64,000 nucleotides of DNA from Citrobacter sp. (GCA_019415335.1 DXKH01000125.1:1-64000); one strand, 5' to 3'. Counted from the first letter of the stretch, positions 7,006 to 16,295 are shown. Program-made: numbers and translations. The notes: generated by a model from the sequence alone, not told the origin.

Positions 7006-8025
7006 TTATTTTCTGAATACCTCTTTCATGCTATTTAAATGAACTGGTTTAAAGTAAACATTATGCATCCGGCGAACATCGCCGTGTATATCAATACTGA
7101 CGATGACATCAATGCTTTTAAGCACCTTACGTAACAGCACATCATAAGGAATATCCCGGCAGTCGGGGTTTTCATAGCAGCGGTCAATAATCCCGTCAAT
7201 ACATTCCGCCGGGCTGCCCGCATGCAGGGAGGTGATTAAACCCTCATGCCCGGAACCGACAATTTTCAGCGCATCCCACGCTTCCCGTCCGCGAATTTCC
7301 GCCAGTAATATCCGGTCAGGGTTCATCCGGTAGCTGGCGCGTATCAGTCTGCCAGGTGTGACAATGGCGTTATCCCCGGCATCCGCAGGGTAAAAAAGAT
7401 GAACATAATTGCCGTGGTGATAAAAGCGGATTTCGGGGTTATCCTCAATCGTTATTAACCGGAGATGCAGCGGAATATAATGCAGCAGCGTTTTCATATA
7501 GGTGGTTTTGCCGGAGCCGGTTTCCCCCACAATAAAAATCGTTTTTCCGTATTCCACCGCCTTTTCCATAAAGCGGGGAATGTCCCCGCTGTGGTATAAC
7601 CGTATCAGTGCCTCATCATGACTTTCCGTTTTCTCCTGACCGCTCACCCGCTGGTAAAATCCCGCATCAATCCATGACTGATGCGTTTTCTGCTCAAACG
7701 ATGGTTTGCGCAGCGTAACGGACACCGTATGACGTTCGCTGGCCGGGGGAATAATCACCTGAATACGCTCGCCGGCTCCTGATGTTGCAGAAAGGATCGG
7801 CGACGTGTCGTCAATATTATCCTCATGCCAGGAAGCCAGTGCTCTGGCAAAGGCATGGCACTGACGCAGCGTGACCGGGGAGTCATGTTTTTGCCATTTC
7901 CCCCGGATTTTCGTATGCAGTTCACCCGGCCGGTTAATGGCAATTTCCGTCAGGCCCTCCTGCGCGAGGAAATCACCAAACAACCGGTTTTTCATAAACT
8001 CCAGTGACAGGTTTTCAGTGTTCAT
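7006..8025 (-). CDS. virB11: VirB11 traffic ATPase
   Basis: This 339-aa protein is the hexameric cytoplasmic ATPase that switches the type IV secretion system between pilus assembly and DNA transfer. Walker A GETGSGKTT is at residues 167-175. It is followed by TIEDNPEI (Asp box), a Walker B region in ILLAEIRGREAWD and the His-box SLHAGSP. The length is normal for the family. Its start overlaps the end of virB10 by 11 bp, indicating translational coupling. Confidence 0.93.
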   Translation of the reverse strand: MNTENLSLEFMKNRLFGDFLAQEGLTEIAINRPGELHTKIRGKWQKHDSPVTLRQCHAFARALASWHEDNIDDTSPILSATSGAGERIQVIIPPASERHTVSVTLRKPSFEQKTHQSWIDAGFYQRVSGQEKTESHDEALIRLYHSGDIPRFMEKAVEYGKTIFIVGETGSGKTTYMKTLLHYIPLHLRLITIEDNPEIRFYHHGNYVHLFYPADAGDNAIVTPGRLIRASYRMNPDRILLAEIRGREAWDALKIVGSGHEGLITSLHAGSPAECIDGIIDRCYENPDCRDIPYDVLLRKVLKSIDVIVSIDIHGDVRRMHNVYFKPVHLNSMKEVFRK

Positions 8026-9331
8026 ACCATTTCTTTTTCAGTCGCAGTTGATAAACAGAGGAAAAATCAATATCCGTGCCGGTCATGATGCCGATCACAT
8101 CACCCTGGTTCAGGTACATCGTGGGCGGGATACTGATGCTGTTTTCCAGCGTCGTTTTCGCCATTTCCGCCGTAGCGGCGCGGGTGTTTTCGGTGTAGTC
8201 GGTATTGCGGTCTTTCCCCGGTGCGGCCTCTGACGCCGCTGCCGCCACGTCCTGCACGGTACTCAGCATCAGGGCGTTGCCGAAACGCTCCCAGAAATGG
8301 CTGTCGATCCAGCCCGCAATCCCCGCCTCGCCGAGCGGGCCGGTGGCCTGCGTATCGGTGAGCGGAATTTGCAGGCTGCCGGGCTCCGGCGTGCGCAGCT
8401 CCGTCCACAGCACAAACATCCGGCTGCGCCCGTGTTGCAGTGCCCCGGTGCGGTAGACGCCACGGGCGACCGTTCCCGCCGGGATCAGCTTCACATGGTT
8501 GCTGGCGCTCCAGACATCCTCCCCAATCAGGCAGGAGATATGGCCGCCGACATCGGACACAAAGCGCCGCATCATCGAACAGGGAATATAACGATCCACC
8601 GGGATATAGAGATCAGGATCGAGGCCCAGCCGTCTGACGCCGGTGACACGGGCGACGCCCGGATTGTCGCTGTCAACCGTATCCTGCGCGGTTTCCGGTG
8701 CGGCGGGATCCGGGCAGCGCAGGCGGCCATCCGCCCCTCTGACCAGTACCGACCGACAGGACGTGTACGCCGTGGAGACTGGCTGGCTCTCCGACATTCC
8801 CGCGCGGTTGCGCGGTTCGCTACGGGACGCGCGGGCATTGCCGCCAGCCGTTGTACTGCCGCTGTTCAGCCCGTCTGCCAGTGCTGCCGCTTTGTTCAGG
8901 GCGGGCGGCTCTGCTGGCAGGGCGGGTGCGCTGGTGACGGTCTGACTGGCCGGGTCTGTGCCTTGCTGTTTGCGCTGTCCGAACAGGCCAAACGGGTTAC
9001 TGTCCATGCCCAGATTTTTACGCTCATGCTGCGTCGCCCCGGTGGAGGGCGGCGGTGCGGTGTCGGCTTCCTTCTCATCGCCCCTTTTCAGGGCGCTGAG
9101 AAGACGATCGCCGCCGGATGCGAGGGCGATCACCAGCGCCAGACTCAGCAGGCTGACGATCAGCGTGCGGTGACCGGACGCCTTACGGAAACGGGTCACT
9201 TCCGGCTGGCCGGGCGGTGTTTTTTGCTCCGGCGTCTGCGTCGCCATTGCCGAACGGGCGCGTTCACGGGCTTCCGCTTCCCGCTCTGCGGTGGTTTTTT
9301 CCGGTTCGTCCGGGAAAGGTCTGTCAGTCAT
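8015..9331 (-). CDS. virB10: VirB10 inner/outer membrane channel protein
   Basis: A 438-aa VirB10/TrbI protein, which spans the periplasm and senses ATP energy for channel gating. The cytoplasmic N-terminus is charged and one membrane helix lies at about 54-72 (TLIVSLLSLALVIALASGG). A long low-complexity periplasmic linker rich in P, A, S and G follows. The C-terminal TrbI domain begins near YIPVDRYIPC and includes LIGEDVWSASNHVKLIPAGT and the antenna-like segment before SISIPPTMYLNQGDVIGI. The two cysteines around 250-270 are usual in this family. It overlaps virB9 by 4 bp and virB11 by 11 bp. Confidence 0.93.
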   Translation of the reverse strand: MTDRPFPDEPEKTTAEREAEARERARSAMATQTPEQKTPPGQPEVTRFRKASGHRTLIVSLLSLALVIALASGGDRLLSALKRGDEKEADTAPPPSTGATQHERKNLGMDSNPFGLFGQRKQQGTDPASQTVTSAPALPAEPPALNKAAALADGLNSGSTTAGGNARASRSEPRNRAGMSESQPVSTAYTSCRSVLVRGADGRLRCPDPAAPETAQDTVDSDNPGVARVTGVRRLGLDPDLYIPVDRYIPCSMMRRFVSDVGGHISCLIGEDVWSASNHVKLIPAGTVARGVYRTGALQHGRSRMFVLWTELRTPEPGSLQIPLTDTQATGPLGEAGIAGWIDSHFWERFGNALMLSTVQDVAAAASEAAPGKDRNTDYTENTRAATAEMAKTTLENSISIPPTMYLNQGDVIGIMTGTDIDFSSVYQLRLKKKWYEH

Positions 9332-10218
9332 TTTGCCTCCAGCGTAACGGACGGTGAAACGGTGTCACTGCGGGTTACCGGGATACGCCCGGATCCGGCG
9401 TTTTCCACGCCCACCACCGAGGTGCCGTAACGCAGTACCAGTTGCGGCGATGCCGGAACCACCATCACGGTGTAGTTGCCCTGTTGAACTGTCTGCGGCG
9501 TGACCGCCTGCTCCTGACCATTAACCACCCGGAAAACGGAAGGCAGGGTTTTCGTGGGGGAAAAACCGATATACGCAAAACGACCGTCATCCCAGGTAAA
9601 GTCTGGGGCGATGGCGGCGGAACCGGCGGCCACTCGTTTGCTGTAACGCCAGTTCCGCGGCGAGGCCGGTTGCCGGAATGCTGCCGCTATCCGCTGCCGG
9701 TCCAGTGCTTCCTGCTGTCGTTGCTGGCGGGTGGCGCTGGCGGCAGCGGATTTATTCCGCTGCTCATCAGGATAGTGGTAGCGGATAACAAAGGCCTGAG
9801 CGGGTGAGTCGCGGTCCAGCACGTTCAGTTCCAGGCTGTAATCGCGCTTCGAAGTCACCACGAACAGGTTGGTTTTCCAGTCTTTCTCTGTCGGCAGAAA
9901 CACCTGACTGATGTTGTTGCCGCTGGCGTCCGTGACCGGCTGGGTAATCGGGTTCGGGCTGACGCCCACCCGGTTGTCGCTTTTCGTCACGGTCCAGCCT
10001 CTGGGAAAACCCGCCTGCGCATCGATAACGGTTTCACCATCGTCAAACACCAGCATGGTGACGTAGCCGGGGCGGGTACGGACGACCGTGGCATTCTGGC
10101 TGTTGTACGTGACGTTCTGCATCCGGCTGTCATACGTGCTGCCGCGTGGTGTCGCCGCGCTCCATGCCACGCATGACGCCAGTAACCCCGTGAGGAGCAG
10201 AATGTGTTTCAGCATCAT
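9328..10218 (-). CDS. virB9: VirB9 outer-membrane core complex protein
   Basis: A 296-aa periplasmic/outer-membrane protein with a signal peptide (LKHILLLTGLLASCVAWSAA). The CagX/VirB9 N-domain contains DDGETVIDAQAGFPRGW and the C-domain contains FTWDDGRFAYIGF and LPSVFRVVNGQE, followed by the usual YTVMVVPASPQLVLRYG strand. VirB9 forms the outer-membrane ring with VirB7 and VirB10. The gene overlaps virB8 upstream and virB10 downstream by 4 bp each. Confidence 0.93.
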   Translation of the reverse strand: MMLKHILLLTGLLASCVAWSAATPRGSTYDSRMQNVTYNSQNATVVRTRPGYVTMLVFDDGETVIDAQAGFPRGWTVTKSDNRVGVSPNPITQPVTDASGNNISQVFLPTEKDWKTNLFVVTSKRDYSLELNVLDRDSPAQAFVIRYHYPDEQRNKSAAASATRQQRQQEALDRQRIAAAFRQPASPRNWRYSKRVAAGSAAIAPDFTWDDGRFAYIGFSPTKTLPSVFRVVNGQEQAVTPQTVQQGNYTVMVVPASPQLVLRYGTSVVGVENAGSGRIPVTRSDTVSPSVTLEAK

Positions 10219-10898
10219 TCCCCCCTCAGCTCTTTATCGCGCTGGTAGCTGGTGACGATGAAGCCCAGCGGATTCACTTCACGCTGGCTGTCGGTCAGTT
10301 GCTGGTGTGGCACATAGCGGTAAGTGAGACGGATATTCCAGACATCCGTTTTCACGGAATTATCGGCAATGCGGCGGATCGTGCGTTTAATTCTCAGGGT
10401 CGCCAGATTATCCGGCCCGGTGGCGGGCGCATGCACATTGGAAATAATATCGATATAAACGACATATTCCGCCTTGTTAAAAATTACGTCCGGTGCCTGG
10501 TCGCCGTTAAACCAGTCCAGATAGTCCCGGTTCACGCTGTCGCTGTTAAATAACTGTACGTCGTCATAATCACGCTGAAGGAAGAAATAATTGTATCCCT
10601 CGCGGAGTCTGACATAGTGTGCTGCCAGTGAGTGCGCCAGTGCCTTTTCAGAAGAAATATCCCGCTCCTTCACGCGGGTCATATATTCATAACGCCCGGT
10701 CTGTTTATCCACCGACCATAACTCAATGTCGGTGGTTTTCAGCGGCAGCAGAATAATAATGGCCGCAATCGCCATTGCGGCCAGCATCAGCCCGGCAGCA
10801 GCCATCCGCCAGGCGGTTTTTCGGGAACTCTCCTCCTTTTCCAGCAGGATGGATTCAAAAGAGCGGGAAACATTAACAATGTTCTGAATATCAGACAT
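10215..10898 (-). CDS. virB8: VirB8 assembly-scaffold protein
   Basis: A 227-aa bitopic inner-membrane protein. A short cytoplasmic N-terminus is followed by one membrane helix at about 31-52 (MAAAGLMLAAMAIAAIIILLPL). The NTF2-like periplasmic domain contains TTDIELWSVDKQTGRYEYMT at its start and the conserved VTSYQRDKE region with NPLGF near the end. VirB8 nucleates assembly of the secretion complex. The start overlaps the end of the small virB7-like gene by 8 bp. Confidence 0.92.
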   Translation of the reverse strand: MSDIQNIVNVSRSFESILLEKEESSRKTAWRMAAAGLMLAAMAIAAIIILLPLKTTDIELWSVDKQTGRYEYMTRVKERDISSEKALAHSLAAHYVRLREGYNYFFLQRDYDDVQLFNSDSVNRDYLDWFNGDQAPDVIFNKAEYVVYIDIISNVHAPATGPDNLATLRIKRTIRRIADNSVKTDVWNIRLTYRYVPHQQLTDSQREVNPLGFIVTSYQRDKELRGE

Positions 10899-11031
10899 GG
10901 TGAGTCAGCTCCTGAATGATTGCGGGGGAATTTACCGGCTCGGGTTCGCCGGATACCGGCGGAAGGTCGCCCTGATGCCGTGCGCAGCCCGTGAGCACGC
11001 ACAGCATCAGAAGGAAGATTCTGAATTTCAT
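10891..11031 (-). CDS. virB7: VirB7-like small lipoprotein
   Basis: A 46-codon gene lies between virB6 and virB8, exactly where VirB7 is expected. The start ATG has GGAG five bases upstream. The product has a lipoprotein signal sequence with lipobox LTGC (FLLMLCVLTGCAR), so the mature protein would be acylated on C16, leaving about 31 residues rich in P, E and V. VirB7 lipoproteins anchor VirB9 in the outer-membrane ring. The name rests on position, size and lipobox, because VirB7 sequences are poorly conserved. Confidence 0.8.
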   Translation of the reverse strand: MKFRIFLLMLCVLTGCARHQGDLPPVSGEPEPVNSPAIIQELTHHV

Positions 11032-11120
11032 GGAAACTCCTTATTACAGGGATGCAGGAATGCCGCACCGGTGGCGCAGGCCACGGCGTGACGGGGAAAG
11101 GAAATTAACGGTCGGAAGGA

Positions 11121-12152
11121 TTAACGGTGACGCTGCCGGTTCAGGCGTTTCATGCTTTCGATGGCGGCGGCGCGTTTCTGCCAGGCGTTCACGGTTTTAC
11201 CCGCGCCTGCGCTGATGAGCCTGCCAGCCACCGTGGCGGCGGCCATGCCACCTCTGGCGGCCATCCGGGCACCGCCTTTTATACCGGGTCCGGCGAGATC
11301 GGCGGATTTGTTCGCCAGTCCGCCCAGGCCACTCATGGCTGCGCCCTGCAGTACCGCTTGTACGGCGGCTCCGCTGAGTGCGCTGGCGAGTTTTGCGGAG
11401 AACCAGACCACCACACCCGCCGCTGTCCCGGCCAGCAGGCACTGCGCCGCCAGCGTCACCATATTGGTTTCTGCGGATGTTTTTGCTGCGGTATCCAGTA
11501 TTTTATTCAGGTAATTAATGGCGATACGGATGGATAAGGCGGAAAACATGATCGTCAGTATTGCCGCGAAAATCGTTTTCAGCCAGTTATCAAACATCGG
11601 TTTAAGAAAACCGTACAGCAGGCAGAAAATAAAGAGCGGCGCGGTGGTCGTCATTAACAGGATGGTGATTTCGGCGAGCAGGTTGGCAAAAGTGGCGGCC
11701 ATCAGCAGGACAATCGCGCCGCCCCATACCAGCACCTCGGCAAGGCCGCCATTCAGTTTGACGTAAGTTGAGGTGTCCATATTAAATAACTTTTGCCCCA
11801 GCGCCTGTGCCTTTTCCCAGACGGTATCGAGCAGCGCCCAGATGTTATCATCGCCGCTGATACCGTCTTTGAGTCCCTGGATTGCCGCTACCGCCATATC
11901 CAGCCAGCCATCAAGGTTTAACACAAAGGTGGTGATAAGCAGCATTCGCCCCACATCCCAGACGACATCTTCAACCGGGGTCCGGAGTTTGCCAGCCAGC
12001 GTCTGATAACCGCGATAGAGTATAAATAAGGTAAAAGAGCTGACAATGATGGCGCTGATCATTGTGCCGTAAGTGGAAGACTGGCCTTCCAGTACGGCAT
12101 TCAGTCCATCCATGATGTTTTTGTCCATACCAACAAAAATACCACCGGACAT
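11121..12152 (-). CDS. virB6: VirB6 polytopic inner-membrane channel protein
   Basis: This 343-aa TrbL/VirB6 protein forms part of the inner-membrane path for DNA. About five or six hydrophobic segments are visible, for example ISAIIVSSFTLFILYRGY, LVWGGAIVLLMAATFANLL, ITILLMTTTAPLFIFCLLYGF and CLLAGTAAGVVVWFSAKL. The conserved tryptophan/aspartate segment FLKPMFDNWLKTIFAAIL is present. The Ala/Gly/Arg-rich tail is cytoplasmic. GAGG precedes the ATG by four bases. A strong terminator-like hairpin lies 35 bp upstream, separating this gene from eexN and virB1-5. Confidence 0.9.
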   Translation of the reverse strand: MSGGIFVGMDKNIMDGLNAVLEGQSSTYGTMISAIIVSSFTLFILYRGYQTLAGKLRTPVEDVVWDVGRMLLITTFVLNLDGWLDMAVAAIQGLKDGISGDDNIWALLDTVWEKAQALGQKLFNMDTSTYVKLNGGLAEVLVWGGAIVLLMAATFANLLAEITILLMTTTAPLFIFCLLYGFLKPMFDNWLKTIFAAILTIMFSALSIRIAINYLNKILDTAAKTSAETNMVTLAAQCLLAGTAAGVVVWFSAKLASALSGAAVQAVLQGAAMSGLGGLANKSADLAGPGIKGGARMAARGGMAAATVAGRLISAGAGKTVNAWQKRAAAIESMKRLNRQRHR

Positions 12153-12186
12153 GGTGCCTCACCTGATATATAAAGAAAGGAAATAA

Positions 12187-12210
12187 AAAACAGGGAGAAT
12201 TCCCTGTTTT
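12187..12210 (-). terminator. Intrinsic terminator inside the vir operon
   Basis: A perfect 10-bp stem (AAAACAGGGA/TCCCTGTTTT) with a 4-nt loop is followed on the minus strand by a run of T. It sits between eexN and virB6, both on the minus strand, so it could reduce transcription into virB6-virB11. Confidence 0.75.
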
Positions 12211-12223
12211 GCTGGAGGAAAAA

Positions 12224-12499
12224 TTACTGTGTCACAGCATTTCGTTTTTCAGCTTCCTGCTGAAATATCGCCTCAAATTTCTCCTTAACCCCGGGCTGGC
12301 CTTCCTGTGCAAACATAAGTGCTGCCCGGTGGGCAAATTCGCAGTTATCGCTTGCCTCGCCATCCTTCAGGCATTGCGTATAAACCGCATAAGTTTCGTC
12401 AGGATGCTGTTTATACCAGGCTTCGGATTTGGTTTCCTTGCAGCCGGAGAGCACGATAACGCCTGAGAGTGTGCATAAGGTGAATAAGGATCTGAGCAC
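12224..12499 (-). CDS. eexN: EexN-family entry-exclusion lipoprotein
   Basis: A 91-aa lipoprotein with lipobox LSGC (FTLCTLSGVIVLSGCKET). The mature part contains EAWYKQHPDETYAVYTQCLKDGE and a second cysteine in SDNCEFAHRAA, which is the EexN pattern of IncN-like plasmids. Such proteins reduce redundant transfer into cells already carrying the element. A GTG start is used, with GGAGG six bases upstream. Its place between virB5 and virB6 is the usual one for eex genes in VirB-type systems. Confidence 0.8.
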   Translation of the reverse strand: MLRSLFTLCTLSGVIVLSGCKETKSEAWYKQHPDETYAVYTQCLKDGEASDNCEFAHRAALMFAQEGQPGVKEKFEAIFQQEAEKRNAVTQ

Positions 12500-12510
12500 G
12501 GATAACCTCC

Positions 12511-13239
12511 TTATAAATTATTAAGGTCAGCAACAGGTGCCGTCAGCTGCTGCTGTTCAAAGGCTTTCTGTCTTTGCTGTTCCAGCAATGTCGTTCGCTG
12601 TTCAGCCTGTCTGACAGACATCTCCCACTGATTCGTCAGCGCATTTAACTGTACGCTTTTCGCCGCGATGGCGTTAGCCAGATCCTGAGACTCTTTCGAG
12701 TCCTGCGCATTCGATATACGGTCAGATAAGTCTGATATATCGCTGAGTGTGCTGTTGATCCTGTTTTCAATGTCAGTGGTATTCTCAATCGCCATTGCCT
12801 GATTGAGGATCATCTGTTTGCAACTGTCGGCCAGAGACTGAGATTTTATTCCTTCCTGTTCCGGGCTGCATACGCTGAACGATTTGTATTTACTGTAAAG
12901 GTTTTGCAGTTCAGAAGAATATGAACTGTTCTGCGTGGTCAGCAGATCATCCAGTGAAATACCGCTCTTACGGAGATTATCAATATCGGTTTTCAGGCTT
13001 CGGGCATCACTGAGAAAACCCTGAATATCCCGTACGCCGGTTGCGGTAGCCAGTTGTTTCTTATATGCATCAAGTTCACTTTTATAATGGGTAACCGTAG
13101 CTTCCCATTGCTGTAGTTTCTGCATCCACTGGTTAATGGATTCGGTATTCTGCACGGCGTCGAAAACCGGTATTCCGGCGCTGAACGCCTGTGCTGAGAA
13201 AAATAACGATAATGCCAGAAGGTGATCCCGGTAACGCAT
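12511..13239 (-). CDS. virB5: VirB5 minor pilus protein
   Basis: A 242-aa periplasmic/pilus-tip protein. A signal peptide (HLLALSLFFSAQAFSAG) is followed by IPVFDAVQNTESINQWMQKLQQWEAT, the family's N-terminal signature. A long helical body and a Gln-rich C-terminal helix complete it. The ATG at 13239 is preceded by a strong GGAGGT and gives a clean signal peptide; an upstream in-frame ATG at 13329 would overlap the virB4 coding region and has no such site. VirB5 sits at the pilus tip and helps recipient contact. Confidence 0.9.
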   Translation of the reverse strand: MRYRDHLLALSLFFSAQAFSAGIPVFDAVQNTESINQWMQKLQQWEATVTHYKSELDAYKKQLATATGVRDIQGFLSDARSLKTDIDNLRKSGISLDDLLTTQNSSYSSELQNLYSKYKSFSVCSPEQEGIKSQSLADSCKQMILNQAMAIENTTDIENRINSTLSDISDLSDRISNAQDSKESQDLANAIAAKSVQLNALTNQWEMSVRQAEQRTTLLEQQRQKAFEQQQLTAPVADLNNL

Positions 13240-13261
13240 TGATATTACCTCCGGTTGGCTT

Positions 13262-16009
13262 TCAGATTGCCCGGTCAAGAAACGTATCTTTCCATTCATC
13301 AGGTCGCATACCGTCCTGATAAATGGCATCGAATATTTTCAGGTTGTCCTCACTGCCGCTGAGAAGCCGGGTGAATTTACCCAGCCCGGACAGATCCATT
13401 TTCGCCATCGCCACAAACGGGCGGGTTTCCCCGGCCCGCAACGGGGTTTTCAGGATGACCATATAATGCTCGCCCGGATCCAGGTTCCTGACCGTGTCAT
13501 AAACGCTGTCCGGCACTTTCATTTTCTCTACGTAATCCGCATGGCTGGCTTTCGGATTAGCGAGGAAAATCTGGGTACCGCACTGCTCAATAATCGCCGG
13601 GGCGATGGGGTGTTTGACGATTTCATCCGGTGACTGTGTTGCCGGAACGAAGATACCGTTCAGCTTGCGGATGACTTTCAGCATATTGAGCGAGAAGCGG
13701 GAAAATTCGACATCGGCCAGCCAGCGCCAGAACTCATCCATAAACATCACCAGGCGGCGACCGTCCAGAAGACTGGTCACACGGTACAGCAGGTAAAAGG
13801 TGATGGGGCCGCGAATATCGTCATCATCCAGAAATTCGGTGCCGTCGATACCAAAGTTATCGACATCGCTGATGGTGAATGTATCGGCCTCGTTATCAAA
13901 CACCCAGCCGAACTCGCCCCCCTGCGCCCACTGTTTCAGGCGAATACGCAGCCCGTTGGTGCGGGCGTCTGTGGTCGGCGGCTCCGGCAGCACTTCCAGT
14001 AGCCGGGTGATCCCGAACCGGCGGTACTCCGGCGGATAGTCCAGCATGATGGTGTCAATGGCGGCACTGATCCGCTCCTCATCGCGCGGATCGAGCGGCT
14101 TACCGTTGCGGCGGCACAGCATCCGTACAAGCCGTTTGATAAAACTGATGTTCCGGCGGGTTGGCTCCAGCGCAAACGGGTTGAAGCCGGTGGGCTCGCC
14201 GGTACGGATACGGAAATAACGCCCGCCCGCCTGGCGGATCGCCATCTCCGCCGCCCGGTCCTTATCGAAATACACCGTGGTCAGCCGTTTGAGGGTGGCA
14301 GAAGGCGCAAACGTCGCCGGGTTACGGTACTTCTGCATCAGTTGCTGCATGACGGTCATCAGCAGGGTTTTACCGGAGCCGGTTTTCCCGATAATCGCCG
14401 TATTCCCCGGCGTTTTCTCTCCGGTGTCATCCCGCCCGGCCTGGCTGTCATGCAGGTTGAGGTAATATCCGCCACCGCCGGGAGATGTAAGGAGGGCGAT
14501 GGCTTCCCCCCACGGATTACCGCTGCGTTTGTGAGGATGGAAGTTATGCAGGCAGGCCATATCGGCAAAATTCTGGCTGCTGACGGCCACCAGTCGGGGA
14601 CGCAGCGTATAGACGCCCGGCAGTTGTGCCAGATATGCGGCGGGCAGTGACAGGGTGGAGAGCGTCGTCATAATACCCAGATCGGCGAAGGGCTGGGCCA
14701 GAACGTTGGTGTCCTTCACCACCTGTCCGGCACTGTCTGAGGAGATCAGCAGGGAAAAGTGGAATTTACCGCACGACACATGTCCGGACTGGAGCAGGTC
14801 GCGCAGGACAATCAGCTCTTCGCGCTGGGAAGTCGCGTCGTCGTCCGTGGAGTTAAGCCGTTTTTCCGCCAGCCGGATATGATTCTGCGCCTCATCCCGT
14901 GCCATACAGGTAAAGGACTGCGTCAGAACATACTCGCTTTCGGCGTACAACAGTGCGTCCAGCATACCGGTATGGGTTTCCGGGGAATAATCCTTAATCT
15001 CCATGCTGCGGAAGAAGCGGGAACCGCTGACCGTCTGGCATTCACCGGTGTCGGTGGTGAAAAACACGTCCGGCGTGCTTAATGTTTCATAAAACGGCGA
15101 GCGCGTTACGGCCACTTTCTGCCACTGTCCGGTGATCAGGCGGTGGAAGAACGCCAGTTGCGAGGAATACACCCGCCCGTTTTCTTCATATATCCCCAGC
15201 GGCGTTGCCGTATAACGGGATAATGAGGATTCCAGTGCTTCACGGTATTCCAGCATGATTTTGAGTGCGTCATCCAGTGCTGCCTGGTGTTTACCGTGCG
15301 ACTGCGCTTTCATGGTTTTCTTCTCAATCTGAGAGAACGGCGCGTAGCAGACGGTGAAAAACAGCCGGTGCCGCCAGAACGGTTTTTCTTTTACCGACTC
15401 GTAATACCGACGTGTTACCTCATCGGAAAAGGGAATACCCGAACAGGCTTCAAAAGCATCATGGTATTTTTCACGGAGCCGGTGAATATAGAATGTTACC
15501 GGCAGACCCTCATACGAACGAATAACGTTATTCAGGTGCGTAGCCATCAGGGTCAGGTGATGTTCGTCTTCACATTCAAAGACGGTACCGCCCAGCTCCC
15601 AGGTGGCAACAAAATCACGGTGACGGTTTCTGATGACGTAAGGGTGCATATGGGAGGAATACGGAATATATTTATCCAGCGTAATACGCTCGTTTAATTT
15701 CATTTTCTGAATAAACTCCGAGACATCAATATTATCGTACTGATTCGCCAGAAGGGCATTCGCGCCAAAATGGATATTGGTGAAAATTCGTCCACGGGTT
15801 TTAAACGCCAGCCAGAGCAGACTGAAATAATGAATGTCCTTTCGGGTTTTATTTTTCATTTCCGCCCAGGCCGGGATCAGCAGAAGCGCCAGGTAATAGC
15901 TGACATAGACCGCCAGCAGGACGATGGCCCCGCTGACGAGAACGAACGGCACCAGAGGAATACCCATAATGGCGGCAGGCCGCGTAAGTGCTTTATTCAG
16001 CGTAGCCAT
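13262..16009 (-). CDS. virB4: VirB3-VirB4 fusion ATPase
   Basis: A 915-aa protein in which a VirB3 domain (about residues 1-90) is fused to the VirB4 ATPase. VirB3 is visible as NKALTRPAAIMGIPLVPF, two membrane helices and a DIHYFSLLWLAFKTRGR tail. The ATPase part carries Walker A IGKTGSGKT, Walker B LVMFMDEFWRW and the downstream ATQSPDEI motif. VirB4 energises pilus assembly and substrate transfer. Fusions of this kind are known in several VirB-type systems (for example in Campylobacter and IncX-like systems). GAGG lies upstream of the ATG. Confidence 0.92.
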   Translation of the reverse strand: MATLNKALTRPAAIMGIPLVPFVLVSGAIVLLAVYVSYYLALLLIPAWAEMKNKTRKDIHYFSLLWLAFKTRGRIFTNIHFGANALLANQYDNIDVSEFIQKMKLNERITLDKYIPYSSHMHPYVIRNRHRDFVATWELGGTVFECEDEHHLTLMATHLNNVIRSYEGLPVTFYIHRLREKYHDAFEACSGIPFSDEVTRRYYESVKEKPFWRHRLFFTVCYAPFSQIEKKTMKAQSHGKHQAALDDALKIMLEYREALESSLSRYTATPLGIYEENGRVYSSQLAFFHRLITGQWQKVAVTRSPFYETLSTPDVFFTTDTGECQTVSGSRFFRSMEIKDYSPETHTGMLDALLYAESEYVLTQSFTCMARDEAQNHIRLAEKRLNSTDDDATSQREELIVLRDLLQSGHVSCGKFHFSLLISSDSAGQVVKDTNVLAQPFADLGIMTTLSTLSLPAAYLAQLPGVYTLRPRLVAVSSQNFADMACLHNFHPHKRSGNPWGEAIALLTSPGGGGYYLNLHDSQAGRDDTGEKTPGNTAIIGKTGSGKTLLMTVMQQLMQKYRNPATFAPSATLKRLTTVYFDKDRAAEMAIRQAGGRYFRIRTGEPTGFNPFALEPTRRNISFIKRLVRMLCRRNGKPLDPRDEERISAAIDTIMLDYPPEYRRFGITRLLEVLPEPPTTDARTNGLRIRLKQWAQGGEFGWVFDNEADTFTISDVDNFGIDGTEFLDDDDIRGPITFYLLYRVTSLLDGRRLVMFMDEFWRWLADVEFSRFSLNMLKVIRKLNGIFVPATQSPDEIVKHPIAPAIIEQCGTQIFLANPKASHADYVEKMKVPDSVYDTVRNLDPGEHYMVILKTPLRAGETRPFVAMAKMDLSGLGKFTRLLSGSEDNLKIFDAIYQDGMRPDEWKDTFLDRAI

Positions 16010-16020
16010 CGTTGCCTCTC

Positions 16021-16293
16021 TTATGACGCCCAGTAGGCACCGAAGCCGGATGCGCCGACAATCAGGATCGCGCCGATGATGACGTTACGCATGTCGTGCA
16101 GGCTTTTGCCGTCGAACAGCACCTTGTAGCCCACCCACATGGTCGCCAGCGTGATGGTGACGGCGGCCAGTCCCAGCAGGCCGGTCGAAGTATTGCTCAG
16201 TGTCTCACTGGCCTTGTTAAAACCACTGTCGGCCGCCAGCGCCGGGGCAGACAGCAGGACGGAAGCAACAGCGGAGTAACGGCGTTTACGCAT
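16021..16293 (-). CDS. virB2: VirB2 pilin precursor
   Basis: A 90-aa small pilin. A signal peptide ending ALA/AD (VASVLLSAPALAADSG) precedes two membrane helices (GLLGLAAVTITLATMWVGYKVL and VIIGAILIVGASGFGAYW) separated by a short cytoplasmic loop with KSLHDMR. The mature form would be the main pilus subunit. The ATG at 16293 is chosen because GGAG is 8 bases upstream; another ATG at 16299 adds two residues. It overlaps or abuts virB1. Confidence 0.9.
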   Translation of the reverse strand: MRKRRYSAVASVLLSAPALAADSGFNKASETLSNTSTGLLGLAAVTITLATMWVGYKVLFDGKSLHDMRNVIIGAILIVGASGFGAYWAS

Positions 16294-16295
16294 GA

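Noticed and set aside
8297..9430. Long open frame (377 codons) on the plus strand across virB10
   Set aside because: It is the complement of a well-supported virB10/virB9 region in GC-rich DNA. Its product has low-complexity Arg/Gly-rich composition and no recognisable domain.
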